Source of the DNA: Cryobacterium melibiosiphilum
Lineage (GTDB): Bacteria; Actinomycetota; Actinomycetes; Actinomycetales; Microbacteriaceae
Assembly (NCBI RefSeq): GCF_003602235.1
Contig: NZ_QZVS01000082.1
Location: forward strand, 47,743 to 111,742
Direction: 5' to 3'
Length of the DNA: 64,000 nt
In this document: positions 1 to 8,447 of the stretch, piece after piece
How positions within the stretch are numbered: position 1 is the stretch's first letter
Layout of the letters: every line of letters starts with the position of its first letter
Position numbers and translations under genes: made by a program
Notes under the pieces: model-generated
Database searches by the model: none
What the model saw: the letters and a program-made list of their open reading frames with translations, nothing else
What the model was told of the DNA's origin: nothing

Positions 1-1
1 C

Positions 2-763
2 ACCATCGAAGACTCGGACAAGGGCCGCAAGGTTATCCTGACCCCCGACAACGGTGACGAAGCGATCGCGTACCCGGTGCTCAAGCGTTCGACCCTTCTC
101 GTTGAGGATGGCCAGCACGTTGAGCTCGGCACGCAGATCATCATCGGCGCCGTCGACCCGAAGGAAGTTCTTCGAGTCAAGGGTGTTCGCGCGGTGCAGA
201 AGCACCTCGTGACCGGTGTGCAGGACGTCTACCGTTCGCAGGGTGTACCGATTCACGACAAGCACATCGAGGTCATCGTTCGTCAGATGCTTCGCAAGGT
301 GACCGTCGTCGAGCACGGCGACACCGGACTGCTTCCGGGTGAGCTCATTGACCGGTTGAAGTACAACGAACTCAACCGTGCTGCGCTCACCGAGGGCCGC
401 AAGACGGCTTCGGCTCGTCAGGAGGTCATGGGTATCACCAAGGCGTCGCTGGCAACCGAGTCCTGGCTGTCGGCCGCTTCCTTCCAGGAAACCACCCGGG
501 TTCTCACCCAGGCGGCCATGGAAGGCAAGAGCGACCCGCTCATGGGCCTCAAGGAGAACGTCATCATCGGAAAGCTCATCCCGGCCGGAACCGGTCTTCC
601 CCGTTACCGCGACGTCACCGTCGAGGCAACGGAAGAGGCCAAGGCCGAGCGCTACCCGAACCGCATCTTCACCGATGACGCCGCGTTCAAGGAAGGTGAC
701 CTGAGCTTCGTCGATTTCGACAGCTTCTCGTCTGACGACCTGACACCCGGCACGTACAACTAA
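2..763 (+). CDS. rpoC: RNA polymerase beta' subunit, C-terminal part (5' truncated by window)
   Basis: This is the last ~253 residues of the RNA polymerase beta' subunit, the clamp/active-site subunit of the core enzyme. The reading frame is already open at base 2, so the start lies outside the window. Recognisable C-terminal features are the stretch with VRGVQ-like [11 protein letters not shown], then [21 protein letters not shown], the jaw/C-terminal [14 protein letters not shown] segment and the [16 protein letters not shown] motif. The protein ends in an acidic tail ([11 protein letters not shown]). The stop is TAA at 761-763, and a strong hairpin follows within 25 bases. In many actinobacteria rpsL follows rpoC closely; here it is about 57 kb away. 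Confidence 0.98.
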   Translation, partial: TIEDSDKGRKVILTPDNGDEAIAYPVLKRSTLLVEDGQHVELGTQIIIGAVDPKEVLRVKGVRAVQKHLVTGVQDVYRSQGVPIHDKHIEVIVRQMLRKVTVVEHGDTGLLPGELIDRLKYNELNRAALTEGRKTASARQEVMGITKASLATESWLSAASFQETTRVLTQAAMEGKSDPLMGLKENVIIGKLIPAGTGLPRYRDVTVEATEEAKAERYPNRIFTDDAAFKEGDLSFVDFDSFSSDDLTPGTYN

Positions 764-784
764 CCACTAACCCGGTTGGATCAA

Positions 785-822
785 ACGGATGGCCCCCCTG
801 CTTCGGCAGGGGGGCCATCCGT
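785..822 (+). terminator. Rho-independent-type terminator of rpoC
   Basis: A perfect 17-bp inverted repeat (785-801 with 806-822) closed by a TTCG tetraloop lies 21 bases after the rpoC stop. It is followed by CGTTAATG rather than a long T-tract, which is common in GC-rich actinobacteria. It should end rpoBC transcription before the accessory region. Confidence 0.85.
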
Positions 823-868
823 CGTTAATGCCCGCGCCGCGCCGGCGTGGTGGACCCGGGGAAGCTCG

Positions 869-930
869 CGGCACTCGTTTGGCAAGCGGGCACTCGTTGT
901 AACAGGTGCCGTGTGTCCAAACGAGTGCCG
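869..930. repeat. Inverted repeat, 14-bp perfect arms
   Basis: The arm CGGCACTCGTTTGG (869-882) is repeated in reverse complement at 917-930. The inner part has a second weak hairpin (GGCACTCGTTG with the GGTGCCGTG side). It lies in the gene-free stretch 823-1277 and looks like a small palindromic repeat element. No gene is supported here; the short open frames in 767-1342 are GC-driven and have no family features. Confidence 0.7.
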
Positions 931-1064
931 CCAGCAGCGCTAGACGTGCGCGTGCTGACATCTGAGGGTCTTCGTGTCGGGGTGTTGCAGCCCGGGGCGC
1001 CCATGCGGGCCTGTGGGTGGGCACCGTGTCGAGGCGGTCGCGGGTTGGTGGCCTCCCGGCGCTC

Positions 1065-1195
1065 GCGAGTGGGCGCATATCGCCCCTTGACGGATGCGAG
1101 TGGGCGCAAATAGCCCCTTCGCGAGCGGTCATGGGGCCGTTTGCGCCCACTCGCGTGCCGCCAGCCTGCTTCATGGGGCGTTTTGCGCCCACTCG
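1065..1195. repeat. Four copies of a ~22-bp unit, two direct and two inverted
   Basis: The unit GCGAGTGGGCGCA-(TA-rich)-GCCCC occurs directly at 1065-1088 and 1096-1119 and in reverse complement at about 1133-1154 and 1175-1195. The arrangement (two heads, two tails) can fold as a long cruciform or hairpin. A further imperfect palindrome, GGCAACGCGTCGCG with CGACACGTTGCTGCC, follows at about 1204-1235. Together with 869-930 it fills the 455-base gap between rpoC and the lipoprotein gene. It resembles REP/MITE-type intergenic elements; no transposase is present. Confidence 0.75.
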
Positions 1196-1277
1196 TGGCG
1201 GTTGGCAACGCGTCGCGTGCGACACGTTGCTGCCACCCGGTGAGGACTGCCACGGCCGCCGCGGGTGCTCGTGAAGG

Positions 1278-1856
1278 TCAGTCGGCGACGAGCACGCCGG
1301 CGGGCAGGTCGGGCACAGCGGCGGGCCAGTCGCCCAGGACACCCGTCACGTTCTCTGACTTGAAGAGCAGGATGCCGCCTTCGTCCATGCCGCGACCGAT
1401 CCAGTCGGCGTCGTATCCGGCCGCGGTGAGCGCGCCGTGCCAGTCCCAGTCGGCCGTGGTGCCGTCAGGATTCACGAAGCCGACGAGCACGCCGCTGTTG
1501 GGCTCCTGGTTGTTGATGGACCAGGCCGTGTGCAGCAACCAGTCGAGTGCCGCGTCGGCGTCGCCGACGGCATAGTCGTCGGCCACGGTGATCTCCACCG
1601 TTGTCGACCAGTAGCGTGTGAATCCCGACAGGATATTCGCGACCCGTACGCGGGAGTCGGCCACGCCGGCGAGGGAGTCGAGTCGCTCATGGGTGGCCTC
1701 CCCAGACTCGCCGCCTGGAGGCAACAGCGCGCAGCCGCCGAGTAGCAGGGCGCTGACCAGGGCCAGCAGGGCGACGGGAGCGGCACGTTGGGAGCGCCGA
1801 CGCTTGCGATCCAGGCTCGTCGCATCGGCACGAACGGTCGCCATGTCCCCGTACAT
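1278..1856 (-). CDS. Putative lipoprotein of unknown function
   Basis: 192 residues with a basic N-terminus (RKRRRSQR), a hydrophobic segment and a lipobox ending LGGC at about residue 41-42, so it is predicted to be a lipid-anchored surface protein. No catalytic motif is recognised. The middle (VRVANI..TTVEITVADDYAV....ALDWLLHTAW) has the same order of features as the two lipoproteins at 55383 and 55879 (helix, paired beta strands, a helix ending in AW/W), so it may be a distant relative; this is weak. Start ATG at 1856; a second in-frame ATG (MATVR) lies 4 codons in. It is a lone gene on the minus strand, between the rpoC-side repeats and the acetate-transporter-family gene. Confidence 0.7.
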   Translation of the reverse strand: MYGDMATVRADATSLDRKRRRSQRAAPVALLALVSALLLGGCALLPPGGESGEATHERLDSLAGVADSRVRVANILSGFTRYWSTTVEITVADDYAVGDADAALDWLLHTAWSINNQEPNSGVLVGFVNPDGTTADWDWHGALTAAGYDADWIGRGMDEGGILLFKSENVTGVLGDWPAAVPDLPAGVLVAD

Positions 1857-1988
1857 CGGTACCTTTCGGCCACACTCCCGGCAGGGCGGATGTGCCCAAT
1901 CCTAGGGTATACGCGGAGTCCACTCCCTGTTTCGGGGCGGGGGGCGGATGCCCGACGCCGGGGCATCCGTTCGCCGGCGTCGTGCGCT

Positions 1989-2074
1989 GTACCGTTCGAC
2001 GGAGAGTGCACGCAAAAACCCCCGTTTCGGGTCGAAACGAGGGTTTTCGGTGCTGAACTCCGTCGAATGGTACG
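1989..2074 (-). terminator. Nested hairpin after the acetate-transporter-family gene
   Basis: The inner stem AAAACCC-CGTTTCG (about 2015-2029) pairs with CGAAACG-GGGTTTT (2033-2047), giving a T-run on the minus strand (the AAAAA at 2014-2018). An outer 16-bp arm (1989-2004) pairs with 2059-2074 with one G-T mismatch. It lies just after the stop of the minus-strand gene at 2094 and should terminate it. Confidence 0.7.
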
Positions 2075-2093
2075 CGGAGGTGCGCAGGGCGGG

Positions 2094-2735
2094 TTAGGCG
2101 AGCGGCCAGACGGGGAGCGCGGGGCGCTTCCAGGTGGCGTTGATCACGGTGGCGGCGCTGCCGTACCAGGCGATGGCCGCCGTGGCGAGGCCGAGGTACC
2201 CGCCGAAGGCGTGGATGGAGTTGATGCCGGTGAAGGCGCCGATCGCCAGGAAGATGAAGGTCAGCGTGAGGGCCACGAACAGGGTGACGAGCACCCGGTT
2301 CGTCTTGAGCGCGGCGACGGTCATGAACGCGGTGAAGATGGTCCAGGCCACGAGGAACGCGCCGACGCCGGCCCCGCCCGCGGCGGCTTCGGTCTCGGGG
2401 TTCGTCAGCAGCCACCAGAAGGCGAGCCAGAACGCACCGTACGAGGTGAACGCGGTCGCTCCGAAGGTGTTGCCCTTCACGAACTCCCACATTCCGGCGA
2501 AGACCTGGGCGATTCCGCCGTAGAAGAGGGCGAGTCCGACGACGGCGGCACCGGCGCCGGGGATGAGGCCCGTGTTGGAGAGGCTGAGAACGAAGGTGGT
2601 CAGGGCGAAGGCGCCGAGGCCGAGGGCACCGGGATCGGCGATGACAATTCCGGCGAGGCCGGCGGGGGCAGGCTGGGCGGTGGTGGCGGGGTTCTTGGCC
2701 CGGGTCGAACCCGGTTTGTTGAGAATCGTCGTCAT
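2094..2735 (-). CDS. GPR1/FUN34/YaaH (SatP-like) acetate uptake transporter
   Basis: 213 residues. A short soluble N-terminus is followed by the family signature region ADPGALGLGAFALTTF (usual form NPAPLGL.GF....) and then about six membrane spans (for example GLALFYGGIAQVFAGM, FLVAWTIFTAFMTVAAL, VTLFVALTLTFIFLAIGAF). Members take up acetate/succinate with protons across the inner membrane. The start was placed at 2735 because AAAGGAG sits 7-8 bases upstream of this ATG; the longer open frame upstream has no matching features. It is transcribed away from the pilus cluster. The Asn of the usual NPxPLGL motif is Asp here. Substrate is not proven. Confidence 0.9.
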   Translation of the reverse strand: MTTILNKPGSTRAKNPATTAQPAPAGLAGIVIADPGALGLGAFALTTFVLSLSNTGLIPGAGAAVVGLALFYGGIAQVFAGMWEFVKGNTFGATAFTSYGAFWLAFWWLLTNPETEAAAGGAGVGAFLVAWTIFTAFMTVAALKTNRVLVTLFVALTLTFIFLAIGAFTGINSIHAFGGYLGLATAAIAWYGSAATVINATWKRPALPVWPLA

Positions 2736-3067
2736 GGTGACACTCCTTTGTGTTGGCAGTTCACATGAGACTTCGGGGCCTACTCGCGCGTAGCCCGCGA
2801 AAATACACGGGCTGCCACGACTCAGTGTCAGCGTTCCGGTCTTGTGTAGCTGAATCAGGGAAAGTATGGCACCACAGTGGGACTCAGTGCCAACTCGGCG
2901 TCTACGGGGCGACCACCGAGCGCCGTTGACCTGCACAAAAACTTGTTCTAGGTATGAGGGGCGCGGGCGGCTATGCTCGATTTCTAAGCCGTGACCCCCA
3001 AACAGGGCACGACTGCAACCGGTCCCTCCGCACACGCGCACCAGGGCCCCGATCGGGGGAGGCCCGC
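2736..3067. other. Gene-free divergent regulatory region
   Basis: 332 bases between the divergent transporter gene and the first pilB. It must hold promoters for both. The 8-mer ACTCAGTG occurs twice in direct orientation (2820-2827, 2882-2889), a possible regulator half-site pair. I see no clear -35/-10 pair. A GGGGGAG Shine-Dalgarno for pilB ends the region. Confidence 0.5.
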
Positions 3068-4738
3068 GTGGCAACCCTGACCGAAATCCTGATCCTGCAC
3101 GGCCTGCTCCCGATCGAAGCCCTCGACACCCTGATGGCGGGTGACCCCGCCGACGAGGGCGCGGTGCGCCGCCTCGTCGACAGCGGCGTGATCACCGAAA
3201 TCCAGTTCGCCAAGGCTCGTGCCCAGCAGGCCAACCTGCCCTTCGTCGAGTTGCTCGACTACCCGGTCGATCCGATCGCGCTGGCCATGGTGTCGCCGAT
3301 CGTCTGCCGCCGCCACGAGGTGCTGCCGATCGCGGTCACCGACGGCCGCCTGGTGCTGGCCATGGTCGACCCCGGCAACGTCTTCGCCCTCGACGACGTG
3401 CGGGAGGGCGCCCGCATGCGCGTCGCCCCGGTGGTCGCCGAGCGCGGCGACCTGCTCGCCGCCCTCGCCCGATATCACCGCGCCGACGACGAGCTGAGCA
3501 ACCTCACCACCACCCTCGAAGAGGAACACACGCCGAGCGAGCCCGAGCGTTCCATCGGCGATGACGCGACGGATGACGCGGCGCCGATCGTGCGGTTCGT
3601 CAACCTGCTGGTCAGCCAGGCAATCCAGGACAAAGCCTCCGACATCCACATCGAACCGGGCGAGCACAGCCTGCGGGTGCGGTACCGCATCGACGGCGTG
3701 CTGCACGAGATGCCGAGCGCCCCCAAGAGCATTCAGAGCGGCGTGATCAGCCGCCTCAAGATCATGAGCGACATCGACATCGCCGAGCGGCGCAAACCGC
3801 AGGACGGCCGCATGTCGGTCAGCCACGGCGGCCGCAAGATCGACCTGCGGGTTGCGACCCTGCCGACGGTCTGGGGTGAGAAGGTCGTCATGCGCATCCT
3901 GGACAACTCGACGACGAGCATGAATCTGCGCGACCTCAACCTGCTCGCGCACAACTTCGAGGCCTACAAGACCGCGTATTCGAAGCCCTACGGCATGATC
4001 CTCGTGACCGGGCCGACCGGGTCGGGCAAGTCGACGACGCTCTACACGACCCTGAACTCGGTGTCCCGGCCCGAGATCAACGTGATCACCGTCGAAGACC
4101 CGGTCGAATACCGGATGGCCGGCATCAACCAGGTGCAGGTGAACCCGAAGGCCGGCCTCACCTTCGCGAGCGCGCTGCGTTCCATTCTGCGCAGCGACCC
4201 CGACGTGGTGCTGCTCGGCGAGATTCGCGACCACGAGACCGCGCAGATCGCGATCGAGGCGGCCCTCACCGGGCACCTCGTGCTGTCGACCCTGCACACC
4301 AACAACGCGCCGAGCGCGATCACCCGGCTCACCGAGATGGGCATCGAGCCGTTCCTGGTCGGTTCCGCCCTCGACTGTGTCGTCGCCCAGCGGCTCGCCC
4401 GGCACCTCTGCGAGCGCTGCAAGGCCCCCGACGCGCGCAGCCCCGAGGAACTGGCGCACCTGCGGTTTCCGGTGGACCCGCAGCATCCGTCGCCGATCAT
4501 CTTCAAGCCCAACGGATGCGCCAACTGCTCGAACACGGGCTATCGCGGCCGCATCGCGGTGCACGAGGTGATGACCGTGAGCGAGGAGATCGAGCGGCTC
4601 TGCGTGGCCCGCGCCTCGAGCGCCGAGATCGCCCGAGCCGCCAACGACCAGGGAATGATCTCGCTGCGCGACGACGGCTGGGCCAAGGTGCGCCTCGGCC
4701 TGACCTCGATCGAAGAAATTTTGCGGGTGGTGGCGTGA
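3068..4738 (+). CDS. pilB: Type IV pilus assembly ATPase PilB, copy 1
   Basis: 556-residue GspE/PilB hexameric ATPase that drives pilus extension. The N-terminus (residues ~1-150) is an MshEN/T2SSE_N-type domain with two helical motifs (SLTEILxxHGxLPIE-like, then RRLVDSGVITEIQFAKARA), a fold that binds cyclic-di-GMP in some PilB/MshE proteins. Walker A GPTGSGKST is at residues 315-323, an Asp box ITVEDPVEY follows, then Walker B DPDVVLLGEIRD and His box STLHT. The C-terminal zinc tetracysteine (CERC...CANC) typical of PilB is present. I chose GTG at 3068 because GGGGGA lies 7 bases upstream and because the other two copies start at the same residue. First gene of the B-T-C set; pilT follows 45 bases later. 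Confidence 0.96.
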   Translation: MATLTEILILHGLLPIEALDTLMAGDPADEGAVRRLVDSGVITEIQFAKARAQQANLPFVELLDYPVDPIALAMVSPIVCRRHEVLPIAVTDGRLVLAMVDPGNVFALDDVREGARMRVAPVVAERGDLLAALARYHRADDELSNLTTTLEEEHTPSEPERSIGDDATDDAAPIVRFVNLLVSQAIQDKASDIHIEPGEHSLRVRYRIDGVLHEMPSAPKSIQSGVISRLKIMSDIDIAERRKPQDGRMSVSHGGRKIDLRVATLPTVWGEKVVMRILDNSTTSMNLRDLNLLAHNFEAYKTAYSKPYGMILVTGPTGSGKSTTLYTTLNSVSRPEINVITVEDPVEYRMAGINQVQVNPKAGLTFASALRSILRSDPDVVLLGEIRDHETAQIAIEAALTGHLVLSTLHTNNAPSAITRLTEMGIEPFLVGSALDCVVAQRLARHLCERCKAPDARSPEELAHLRFPVDPQHPSPIIFKPNGCANCSNTGYRGRIAVHEVMTVSEEIERLCVARASSAEIARAANDQGMISLRDDGWAKVRLGLTSIEEILRVVA

Positions 4739-4783
4739 TGCCCCCGTCGACAGCCGTTGCACGATCGTGAAGGGACACCAGCC

Positions 4784-6178
4784 ATGAGCCAGCCGATCTA
4801 CGAGATCCCGGTGACTCCGCCGGGAGCTGCGGCCGAGACCTGGCCGCTTGATGACCTCGATCCGGTCACCGACCCGGTCGCGCACGCGGCGACGGATGCG
4901 CCCACCCTCGTCGGCGCATCGGCCGCGGCCGTGAGCGACGCTTCCGAAACCGCGGTCGGGACGGCCGGGGCCGGGCTGGCCGGGGATCCCGGCCATTCGC
5001 GGCGGGCGGGGCGGGGCGCCGCCTCCGGCGAGCCGCAGCCCGACGCCGACCTCGTCGCCGCGCTCATCACCGTGCTCGACCTGGGCGCGTCCGACCTGCA
5101 CGTGACCGTCGCCGCACCGCCGTGCATCCGCCTCGATGGGGCCCTGCGGCCGATCGACGGGTCGACGAAGTGGGAACGCGAGAAGGTCACGAGCGCGCTG
5201 TTCAGCATCCTGACGCCGGCGCAGCGGGAGGAGTTCGAGCGGGAGCTCGAGCTCGACTTCGCCTACACGGCCGGCGGTGCCCGGTTTCGGGTCAACTACT
5301 ACCTGCAGCGCAACTCGGTGGGCGGAGCGTTCCGGCTGATCCCGCGGGAGATCAAACAGCTCAAAGACCTCGGCGTGCCCGAATCGGTCGCCGCGTTCGC
5401 GCAGCTGCCCCGCGGCCTCGTGCTCGTGACCGGCCCGACCGGGTCGGGCAAGTCCACGACCCTCGCCGCGCTGATCGACCTGGTCAACCGCACCCGAGCC
5501 GACCACATCGTGACCGTCGAGGACCCGATCGAGTTTCTGCACAAACATCAGAAATCCCTGGTCAACCAGCGCGAGGTGGGCCATGACACGCACAGTTTCG
5601 CATCCGCTTTGAAGCACGTGCTGCGCCAGGACCCCGACGTCATTTTGATCGGCGAGCTGCGCGACCTCGAAACAGTGTCGGTCGCGCTGACGGCAGCGGA
5701 GACCGGGCACCTCGTATTCGCGACCCTGCACACGCAGGATGCGGCGCAGACGATCGACCGGGTGATCGACGTGTTTCCGCCCTACCAGCAGGCGCAGGTG
5801 CGCGCCCAGCTCGCCGCGACGCTGCAGGGCGTGATCTGCCAGACGCTCGTGAAAAAGGTCGGCGGCGGCCGGGTCGTGGCGACCGAGATCCTGATCACCA
5901 CGTCGGCGGTCGCGAACCTCATTCGCGAGGGCAAGACCTATCAAATCCCGTCATCGATGCAGGCCGGTCGGGGCCTCGGAATGCACACCATGGACCAGAA
6001 CCTCGCCGAACTCGTCAACGCCGGCCTGATCACCCGGCAATCCGCCGAAGACAAGGCGCAGGACCTCGAGGGGCTGAACCAGCTGATTCGGCGAACGGAT
6101 GCCGACGGCCCCCCGAGCGCCGCAACCGCGGGGGCCGGGATCGACTTCGGCGACTCCTTCTCGACGCGGGGCAAGTAA
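4784..6178 (+). CDS. pilT: Type IV pilus retraction ATPase PilT, copy 1 (N-terminally extended)
   Basis: 464 residues; the PilT core (about 375 residues) is preceded by an ~84-residue Ala/Pro/Gly-rich low-complexity extension that copy 2 lacks. The core starts at DLVAALITVLDLGASDLHVTV. Walker A GPTGSGKST is at residue 217, the Asp box VTVEDPIEF, Walker B DPDVILIGELRD and the AETGHLVFATLHT His box are intact, so retraction activity is expected. Start ATG 4784 has GAAGGGA 9 bases upstream. The stop overlaps the pilC start by one base (TAATG), so the two are translationally coupled. The function of the extension is unknown. Confidence 0.95.
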   Translation: MSQPIYEIPVTPPGAAAETWPLDDLDPVTDPVAHAATDAPTLVGASAAAVSDASETAVGTAGAGLAGDPGHSRRAGRGAASGEPQPDADLVAALITVLDLGASDLHVTVAAPPCIRLDGALRPIDGSTKWEREKVTSALFSILTPAQREEFERELELDFAYTAGGARFRVNYYLQRNSVGGAFRLIPREIKQLKDLGVPESVAAFAQLPRGLVLVTGPTGSGKSTTLAALIDLVNRTRADHIVTVEDPIEFLHKHQKSLVNQREVGHDTHSFASALKHVLRQDPDVILIGELRDLETVSVALTAAETGHLVFATLHTQDAAQTIDRVIDVFPPYQQAQVRAQLAATLQGVICQTLVKKVGGGRVVATEILITTSAVANLIREGKTYQIPSSMQAGRGLGMHTMDQNLAELVNAGLITRQSAEDKAQDLEGLNQLIRRTDADGPPSAATAGAGIDFGDSFSTRGK

Positions 6179-7407
6179 TGTCTGGCACCCTGGCCTACGC
6201 GTACAAGGGCCGCGATATGGGCGGCAAGGTCGTGTCCGGGCGGCTCGACGCCGCCTCGGAGAGCGCCGCGATGATGCGGCTGCGGGCGATGGGACTCTCG
6301 CCAATCTCGATCGACGAGGTGAAGGTGGGCACCGGCCTCAGCCGGGAGATCCGCATCCCCGGGCTGAGCAAGGGGGTCGGCCTCAAGGACCTCGCGGTCA
6401 TGAGCCGGCAAATGGCGACCATGACGAGCGCCGGGCTGTCGCTGCTGCGCACCCTGAACATCCTCTCGGAGCAGACCGAGAACAAGCAGCTGGCCCGGGT
6501 GCTCACGACCATTCGCAACGAGGTGGAGACCGGCGCGTCGCTCTCGGAGGCGATGGCCAAGCACGACGTGGTGTTTCCGCCGATCATGATCAACCTCGTC
6601 AAGGCCGGCGAGACCGGCGGGTTCCTCGAGAAATCGCTCAACTCGGTGGCCGGCAACTTCGAGGCGGAGGTGAAGCTGCGCGACACCATCAAGTCGGCGC
6701 TCGCCTACCCGGTCGTGGTGCTGATCATGGCGGTGCTGGCGGTGATCGGCATGCTGATCTTCATCGTGCCGGTGTTCGAGAACATGTTCGCCGGGCTCGG
6801 CGGCGAACTGCCGCTTCCGACGCAGATTCTGGTCGTGATGTCGAAGGTCATGGTGTGGGCCGGCCCGCTCCTCGTGGTGCTCGGCGTCGCCTTCGCCATC
6901 TGGTGGAAGAAGAACAAGAACACCGAGCGGGTGCGGCGCATCGTCGACCCGCTCAAGCTGAAGCTGCCGGTGTTCGGGCCGCTCATGATGAAGCTCGCTA
7001 TCGCCCGGTTCAGCCGCAACTTCTCGACCATGATCGGGGCCGGCGTGCCGATCCTGCAGTCCCTCGCGATCGTCGGCGAGACCAGCGGCAACTGGGTCGT
7101 CGAGTCGGCGCTGCGCAAGGTGCAGGAATCGGTGCGGCAGGGCAAGTCGATCGCCGGGCCCCTCTCGCGGGAGCCGATCTTTCCCGCGATGGTCGTGCAG
7201 ATGATCGCGGTCGGCGAAGACGCCGGCGCGCTCGAGCAGATGCTCGGCAAAGTCGCCGATTTTTACGACCAGGAGGTGCAGTCCACGACCGAGCAGCTCA
7301 CCGCGCTCATTGAGCCGCTGATGATCGCCTTCATCGGCGTGGTCATCGGCGGCATGATCGTGGCGCTGTACCTGCCCATGTTCAGCATCTTCGAGTACGT
7401 CAAATAG
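6178..7407 (+). CDS. pilC: Type IV pilus inner-membrane platform protein PilC, copy 1
   Basis: 409 residues, the normal length for PilC/GspF. Two GspF cytoplasmic domains (helical, residues ~65-170 and ~270-375, with the repeated FPxxMxxxxxxGExxGxLexxL pattern: FPPIMINLVKAGETGGFLE and FPAMVVQMIAVGEDAGALE) alternate with three membrane spans near residues 177-198, 216-240 and 378-402. It connects PilB/PilT to the growing pilus. All three PilC copies in the window have exactly 409 residues and the same C-terminal (A)LY(L/M)PxFSI ending. Confidence 0.95.
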   Translation: MSGTLAYAYKGRDMGGKVVSGRLDAASESAAMMRLRAMGLSPISIDEVKVGTGLSREIRIPGLSKGVGLKDLAVMSRQMATMTSAGLSLLRTLNILSEQTENKQLARVLTTIRNEVETGASLSEAMAKHDVVFPPIMINLVKAGETGGFLEKSLNSVAGNFEAEVKLRDTIKSALAYPVVVLIMAVLAVIGMLIFIVPVFENMFAGLGGELPLPTQILVVMSKVMVWAGPLLVVLGVAFAIWWKKNKNTERVRRIVDPLKLKLPVFGPLMMKLAIARFSRNFSTMIGAGVPILQSLAIVGETSGNWVVESALRKVQESVRQGKSIAGPLSREPIFPAMVVQMIAVGEDAGALEQMLGKVADFYDQEVQSTTEQLTALIEPLMIAFIGVVIGGMIVALYLPMFSIFEYVK

Positions 7408-7416
7408 CCGGCCCCG

Positions 7417-7854
7417 ATGCCTCACACCGGGCGACCCCCGCACCCCGAGGCCGAAGACGAGAGCGGCTTCGGCCTGATCGAAATCGTCATCTCGATGTTT
7501 CTCATCGCGGTGCTCGCCATCGCCTTTCTGCCGGTGCTGGCGCAGGCGGCGCAGATCGCCGCCGTGAACGCGGTGCGGGCATCCGCTACCCAGATCGTGG
7601 TGCAGCAGCTCGAGCAGGTGGGGGCGCTGGGGTCGAGCTGTTCGGCGGTGAAGGCCTTCGCGGCGACGGTTCCGGTGCCGGTAGCGGATGCCCGCGGCAC
7701 CCTGCAGCCGTACCTCGCCCTGACCGTGCCCGCGGGCGACGTCTGTGTCGAGCCGTACCTGCGGGTCGTGCCGCTGCGCGTCTGGGTCACCCGGGTGGGT
7801 TCCAGCGCCGAGCTGGCCTCGGCGAACACCCTTATCCTGTTGGACGCGCCATGA
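7417..7854 (+). CDS. Type IV prepilin-like minor pilin (PilV-like)
   Basis: 145 residues. A short charged leader ends ESG, followed by FGLIEIVISMFLIAVLAIAF: a class III prepilin signal with cleavage after Gly17 and Glu at mature position 5. The rest is a small globular domain with two Cys. It is processed by PilD (26259). Close relatives lie at 10610 and 23747 (same FGLIEIV / FGVIEIV start and an ending A.TLI/ATLMLV). Its 3' end overlaps the next minor pilin by 4 bases (ATGA). No Shine-Dalgarno is obvious; it probably depends on coupling to pilC. Confidence 0.88.
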   Translation: MPHTGRPPHPEAEDESGFGLIEIVISMFLIAVLAIAFLPVLAQAAQIAAVNAVRASATQIVVQQLEQVGALGSSCSAVKAFAATVPVPVADARGTLQPYLALTVPAGDVCVEPYLRVVPLRVWVTRVGSSAELASANTLILLDAP

Positions 7855-8447
7855 AGCGGCGCGGTGGGGTGCCGCGCGCCGGGGGGCCGTTGCGCCCGGA
7901 AGCGCAGGAGGGATTCACGCTCGTCGAGCTGTTGATCTACATGCTGTTCGCCCTCGTGGTGCTGTCGATCATCGGAGGGTTGCTGATCAGCTCGCTCAGC
8001 ATTGAGCGCGATGTGCGCTCCGCGTCGACGGCCGCCGATACCGGCCAGCTGATCAGCCGGTCGGTTCAGGTCGGGGTGCGCAACGCGTCCTACGTGGCGC
8101 TCCAGAATATCGACGACACCCAGTTTCTGCTGGCCCGCACCGCGGGAACCACAAGCCCGGTCGTCTGGGCGTGCCAGGCCTGGTTTTTCACCCCGGCCGG
8201 CGGCGGCACGGTGTACACCAAGCGGCTGTCGCCGGCGGCCGTGATCGCGCCGCCGACCGGTGCGGCCCTCACCTCCTGGATCAAGCTCGGCGACGGTGTC
8301 AGCCCGGGTGGGACCCCTGTCTTCGGCGGAGTCGACGGCCGCATCACCGTCGCGCTCGCGATCGACGCGGGCGAGAACCTGCCCGTCAGCATTAATTCCA
8401 CCGCGACGATGCGCACCCTAGCCACCCGGAGTGACCCATGCGCCTAA
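7851..8447 (+). CDS. Minor pilin, PilW/PilJ-like
   Basis: 198 residues. Prepilin signal EG-FTLVELLIYMLFALVVLSIIGG with Glu at mature position 5. The globular part carries the family mark CQAWFFTPAGGGTVY and ends with a lone Cys (DPCA). Homologues in the window are at 11062 (signal lost), 18523, 24160 and, more distantly, 36009. It sits between a PilV-like and a PilX-like gene with overlapping starts, as in classical minor-pilin operons that prime pilus assembly. Confidence 0.87.
   Translation: MKRRGGVPRAGGPLRPEAQEGFTLVELLIYMLFALVVLSIIGGLLISSLSIERDVRSASTAADTGQLISRSVQVGVRNASYVALQNIDDTQFLLARTAGTTSPVVWACQAWFFTPAGGGTVYTKRLSPAAVIAPPTGAALTSWIKLGDGVSPGGTPVFGGVDGRITVALAIDAGENLPVSINSTATMRTLATRSDPCA

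Noticed and set aside
767-1342. Several overlapping open frames in the repeat field
   Set aside because: They cross the palindromic repeats, have low-complexity Arg/Pro composition and no ribosome binding site or domain.
2984-5944. 986-residue open frame on the minus strand
   Set aside because: It is the antisense shadow of pilB and pilT copy 1; residues are Arg/His/Asp-rich with no family features, as expected in GC-rich DNA.
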